Shown in pieces: positions 18,171 to 21,652 of a DNA stretch of 21,652 nt. The first letter of the stretch is position 1, and the number at the start of each line of letters is the position of its first letter. This stretch comes from Ophiothrix spiculata (Eukaryota > Echinodermata > Ophiuroidea > Amphilepidida > Ophiotrichidae): NCBI GenBank assembly GCA_000969725.1, contig JXSR01S010464.1, one strand, 5' to 3'. The position numbers and the translations under genes were made by a program. The notes under the pieces are model-generated. The model did no database searches, was not told the DNA's origin, and saw only the letters and a list, made by a program, of their open reading frames with translations.

Positions 18171-18871
18171 AGACGATCGCGGTGTTTATTCAAGAGGGCA
18201 GTGTAACAGAATTTGTTGGTCAGTGGCGGGAAGATTTTGACAAAACGCGCGTGTGGTATCTAAGCGTAAGATTTGCGCCTAATACGCAAAACGCAACGCG
18301 CACACTAGGTTTTTACGCATTGTCTTCCCGGTAAGCGCCGAAAATAGCGCGAAATAGTAACGAGTTGCTACGAGTGCTCCCGAGCCAACGGGCCTTCAGT
18401 GATAAAACTTTTTACGTGTGTTTTCCTATACTAAAAAATGTTGATTTTTCACATATTTGCTACGAATAGAATTTTTTTATATTTGGCTGGTCAATTGTGA
18501 ATGTCAAGTGGATGTCAAATCGAGAAAAAAATTATAGGGTCACCGACTGTTTTAAAAAGATAGCGTGAGATGAAATTACATGGGGTAAAATCTAAAAAAC
18601 AATTTTCATCATCGGAAATGTCGAAATTCGGTTGTATAACATTGAACAGATAAAAAAAGTTATTTACACCAAGTAATCTAGCGCTCGAGTTTTCAAGTTA
18701 TCGTTCATTAAAAGAAAAATGACGTCATCATATATGACGTCATAGTGCGCTTAGATGGTCGGTGACCCCCATTTTTTATTTTTGAATTTTGAAGTTTCGA
18801 CTCTTATCTATTAATTGACAAAAAATAAACAAAATCTACCCGTTGCAACTTATCGCCGCGATCGTCTTTAA
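18167..18871. mobile_element. Second TTAA-flanked MITE, ~705 bp, sharing a TTAA with the first
   Basis: TTAA (18167-18170) followed by agacgatcgcgg is mirrored by ccgcgatcgtct followed by TTAA (18868-18871), giving 12-bp perfect inverted termini plus target site. The interior holds a CpG-rich patch (18240-18305, cgcgcgtgtgg to caacgcgcacac), an inner inverted pair and two CRE-like sites. There is no coding frame. It abuts the 575-bp element so that one TTAA serves both. This is likely another piggyBac- or Kolobok-type non-autonomous element with a different terminal sequence. Confidence 0.75.
18537..18768. repeat. Inner inverted pair gggtcaccgac with paired CRE-like palindromes
   Basis: gggtcaccgac (18537-18547) is perfectly inverted at 18758-18768 (gtcggtgaccc). 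Near the right arm, TGACGTCA occurs twice (18720-18727 and 18735-18742) in a symmetrical atgacgtcatcatatatg arrangement. TGACGTCA is the classic CREB/ATF binding palindrome. Here it may be transposon sequence without regulatory use. The 232-bp span may itself be an inserted element. Confidence 0.6.
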
Positions 18872-19094
18872 GGTATTCAATATTATGTTAAATGCTGTCA
18901 CTGCTAGAGATAAAAAAAATCCAGTTTTAACATTCATTAAGTCCAAATTTATGTTGAGAGAACTGTTTAAATTTATTCACCATAAAAGCAATTGATATTT
19001 CTTCAGTAAAATGGCTTAATTAAACCACAAACTCTTTCCGTAAATTTACAGGAATCAGATTATTACATGTAAATTACAGTAATTTTTAACAGTG

Positions 19095-19655
19095 CATATA
19101 CACACTGAAATTAGATAAATAAAATGTTAAATAAACAAACATTTACCTCGGCCCGTTTTATTAAGCTCTTGTCGCTAAAGAATTCATCATTGACAGCAAA
19201 TAGATTTTTGAAGGAACGCGAATGACGCAACGACTACTTGCAGATGATTTTGAAAAATTGAATGAATTATTTTTAAGTGTAATTTTGTTAGTTTAATATC
19301 GTATTATGTAAATACTAATAATATTCATGATGTTAGAAAAACGTTTCGACAGATTGTAGAACTAATAATTAAAATTGAATAAAAATGATGTTGTTTGAAA
19401 CATATTATCTTAATATTCAATGATAATAGGCTAGTTCAAATGTGTTGTAAATGCATAATAATGCATTTGTAAGCTTTTGTAAAATATTTTGTTAACCCAC
19501 TACTTATACGACTCCAAAAACAATTCTGATTCGAATGTTCCTGAGCAGAAGTTATTTACCCTATTGGCAATGATGATATGAAGAAACTGATTTCATGAAA
19601 GCGTCAAAATATACAGCACGATTTATTATTATTAAGTTATCTGCACATGTAAAGA
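19095..19655. other. AT-rich non-coding DNA, no gene seen
   Basis: No notable open frame, RNA gene or repeat was recognised. Confidence 0.5.
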
Positions 19656-19656
19656 C

Positions 19657-19714
19657 ATTATTATGCTATGAAGGATCCAAGTGTGGGAAAAACTTGGATC
19701 CTGAGCATAATAAT
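19657..19714. repeat. Hairpin 1 of an overlapping hairpin pair
   Basis: attattatgct (19657-19667) pairs with agcataataat (19704-19714), and ggatccaagt (19673-19682) pairs with acttggatcc (19692-19701), with a 9-nt loop gtgggaaaa. Its 3' arm is also the 5' end of the larger hairpin starting at 19704. Confidence 0.8.
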
Positions 19715-19868
19715 GATAAAATTGGATGATTTTCACCCGATATTTATTGGTCTCGCTATGAGTTTTAAAATATTGGGCTCGACTGCGTCTCGCCCAATAT
19801 TTTTACAACTCATAGCTCGACCAATAAGTATGGGCTCAATCTATCCAATTTTATAACATAATTATGCT
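19704..19868. mobile_element. Near-continuous foldback, 165 bp (hairpin 2)
   Basis: The left arm from 19704 (agcataataatg, ataaaattggat, then tattggtctcgctatgag and aatattgggc) is the imperfect reverse complement of the right arm ending at 19868. The tip, gggctcgac/gtctcgccc, leaves almost no loop. Arms are ~80 bp at roughly 80-85% identity. It is too diverged to be a pre-miRNA of typical length and looks like a small foldback or MITE. The 62-codon frames on both strands (19668-19856, 19810-19998) are its shadows. Confidence 0.75.
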
Positions 19869-19869
19869 T

Positions 19870-20422
19870 GACGAGTCTCTCGATAATGGTAACGGTCTCA
19901 TCCACATATAAAATTATTCTAAATTTTACACAAACACAAATCTGTAAATTTCTGTGACATCTGTAAATTTGCATTAAAGGGACTAGCCTAGATTCCACTT
20001 TGATTTAAAAACTTATGGAAGTGCTCTAAATGAAGCTTTAATGTGTAGCAAAATCAACAATGTACAACATTTTACACAGAAATGGCTCAAATTGAGAGAA
20101 AATTAATGTGCAATATATCATTCCGTGATGATTGCGTGACTATCCTGTGTTTTCCAAATCCTAAAGTTGTACCTCAGATGGATTTACCAGATAAAAGATC
20201 AAACAAAGCTCCTAGAGATAATTCAATACATTACGGCAAAAATTAAAATTGGTAAAAGAATTGCAATTTTCTCCACTATTCCTCAAAATTATGGAAAACT
20301 ACTAGTAGGTTATATGATTCATGCAAAAGAAGATGTAGGTGAAAATTAGTTATAAGAATCTATGTCAGACCCTTTAATAGAAAGCAGGTAGAAAGTCTTT
20401 TAAGTTAAAAAAAATATGTGCC
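19870..20422. other. AT-rich non-coding DNA, no gene seen
   Basis: A 60-codon plus-strand frame (20167-20349) has no recognisable motif. A ctgtaaattt direct repeat lies near 19942 and 19961. Nothing else was seen. Confidence 0.45.
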
Positions 20423-20894
20423 CCTTAAGGTACCTTAAGGTCGGCATACAGACCCTGCATGTGACGTAGAATACCGTGAATATGGCAGAAAATCCTTTGT
20501 TTGGTATCAATCGATAAAAGCATGCAAGGCCTCTATAGTAAATTGAGGACCCTAGAACTAAAAGGGGGGTTAAGTCGCAAAATCTTGAAAATTGAGTTGT
20601 GTCAATTTGTAGTAATTTGGTGATCAGAGCATGTGTAAGAGTCACTGCGCGATACAGCAATATCATTCAAGACAACACAAATGATATGATGTTTGTGCCA
20701 TTTTCTCAGTTTGTACTCAATGTGACTTAACCCCCTTCTGGTTCTAATCAGTCCGATACCTTTTGCCAAATTGGATGTAACTTTGCAATCGAACATACAA
20801 TAACCAAAAGCAAGGTGTCATTTTAAAGCTTAATCTATACTCTTTCAGATGAGACCAAAAAACAATTTTAATTTTGGGACCCTTAAGGTACCTT
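20423..20894. mobile_element. Inverted-repeat element with TTAA-containing ends, ~472 bp
   Basis: The left end carries a perfect 18-bp palindrome ccttaaggtaccttaagg (20423-20440). The right end repeats 14 bases of it (20881-20894). Read as reverse complement, the shared end is aaggtaccttaagg, continuing ggtc on the left and gggtcc on the right. Inner complementarity is seen between agaactaaaaggggggttaa (20554) and ttaacccccttctggttct (20728). No coding capacity. TTAA within both ends suggests another TTAA-inserting MITE, but the palindrome makes the exact boundary ambiguous. Confidence 0.5.
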
Positions 20895-21429
20895 TCAATA
20901 TGTCGAGACACATATGACTTAAGTATCTAATTTTTTCGCCTTACATTTAAGATATGCTTCAATGACCTCGGCTGACATTTAATATACACTGAGATTTTCA
21001 CCTGTTTTGGACCATGCTCTACGGTTCAATATACAGGGAGTCACGTAAACAATAATGAGTAACTCGATTAATATGTTTGCAATTCGCTTCAAATCCTAAA
21101 GAGGACAACAATTCTACATTTTGAATGTGTTTGTTGAGAGTCTTTGTACTAGATATTTGGATAAGGCATCAAATTAAAAACTTTCCATCTAGACACCCCT
21201 AATTAAACTTTCCCGATCACTGCAAAATAACGGCAAGCTACTAGACCTACTTTCTGGTTTTATCACGCAAAGTGCGTACAACAAAAAGTGTTGATTTCAC
21301 ACTGTGAAGGGGGCAAACAAACAAATTATTTGAATTGGCGTTTTGAATTTGCTAGATTCTAGCTACCGAAATAGCGTGATTCTTAAAAGCGTTAGCTACA
21401 AAACCGCTCACTACTCACTACTATTACAC
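20895..21429. other. Non-coding DNA, no gene seen
   Basis: No open frame, RNA gene or clear repeat was recognised between the two flanking elements. Confidence 0.45.
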
Positions 21430-21652
21430 ACAGAAAAAAAAAATACCTAAGTTATGTTAAAATTATACCTAACACAAAGTGAAATACGAACTCCATAATA
21501 ATTAGGTATATTTTACCTAATTTCAAATTATGTTAAATTTACTTAGCAATTACGTAGTTAAAATACCTAAATATTAGGTAACATTTTAACCTAATTTTTT
21601 CTGTAGATCTTTTACCTAACGTGTTGGGTAAAATGTTTTACCTAATATTTAG
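21430..21652. repeat. TTAGGT/ACCTAA-rich foldback, cut by window end
   Basis: acagaaaaaaaaaatacctaa (from 21430, A run approximate) is mirrored by acctaattttttctgt ending at 21604, giving termini of a ~175-bp foldback. Within and beyond it the hexamer acctaa or its complement ttaggt occurs about nine times in both orientations, often next to aaaatttt-like spacers. The pattern continues to the last base, so the repeat may be larger than seen here. Confidence 0.6.

Larger units (their letters stand above)
16854..19094. mobile_element. Probable CACTGTTA-ended element split by nested insertions
   Basis: The left end cactgttagatgtatttaac, then tgtattttacgga (16854-16886), resembles the reverse complement of the right end (19071-19094: aaattacagtaa then tttttaacagtg), with further matching to cgtaaatttaca at 19039-19050. 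The terminal 8 bases match exactly. Between them lie a tRNA-derived SINE head and two TTAA-flanked MITEs. Removing the two TTAA elements would leave roughly 1 kb. Ends of the CACTGTTAAAAA type are common in non-autonomous DNA transposons. No target duplication was found, so pairing of these two ends is an inference. Confidence 0.35.

Noticed and set aside
19657..19868. MicroRNA precursor
   Set aside because: The 165-nt arms contain many spread mismatches and almost no loop, and the structure overlaps another hairpin. Without small-RNA data a foldback transposon is the simpler reading.

Overview
The window looks like non-coding (intergenic or intronic) DNA from an animal nuclear genome. It is strongly AT-rich, has no operons or ribosome-binding sites, and its longest open frame is 108 codons with no recognisable domain. 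It is crowded with short inverted-repeat elements, a minisatellite-like array, a tRNA-derived SINE head and microsatellites. This repeat style fits a marine invertebrate. A bivalve or other lophotrochozoan is my tentative guess, from impression only and not from any marker gene. No rRNA, intact tRNA, CRISPR array or complete protein gene is visible.

Layout. Positions 1-1960 are featureless AT-rich DNA with one CpG-rich patch near 661-702. A 143-bp MITE lies at 1965-2107 and a 278-bp foldback at 3019-3296. A GC-rich element-like patch sits at 4666-4778. A truncated TTAA-type MITE (5972-6190) abuts another inverted-repeat element (6222-6598). A gtcatttt-rich repeat zone covers 7301-7660. Positions 7688-7777 and 12056-12174 share a dispersed repeat in opposite orientation. 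A foldback at 8457-8563 precedes the main tandem array at 8721-10306, which has about 12 copies of a ~132-bp unit and an inverted unit fragment just upstream at 8587-8631.

The right half is denser. A long foldback with ~190-215-bp arms occupies 13101-13679. Degenerate tandem repeats lie at 15100-15350. Positions 15950-16630 hold a 31-bp inverted repeat, a 70-bp tandem duplication and the best candidate exon of the window (minus strand, 16209-16042). Positions 16854-19094 read as a nest of elements: a CACTGTTA-ended element appears to contain a SINE head and two abutting TTAA-flanked MITEs (17596-18170 and 18167-18871). Two mutually exclusive hairpins lie at 19657-19868. A third TTAA-type inverted element is at 20423-20894, and a TTAGGT/ACCTAA-rich foldback ends the window.

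No genes act together here. The main content is a set of non-autonomous DNA transposons whose transposases must be encoded elsewhere. The most unusual items are the abutting TTAA elements sharing one target site, the minisatellite with nested dimeric and palindromic structure, the competing hairpins, and a possible phase-0 exon whose coding strand takes part in an inverted repeat.
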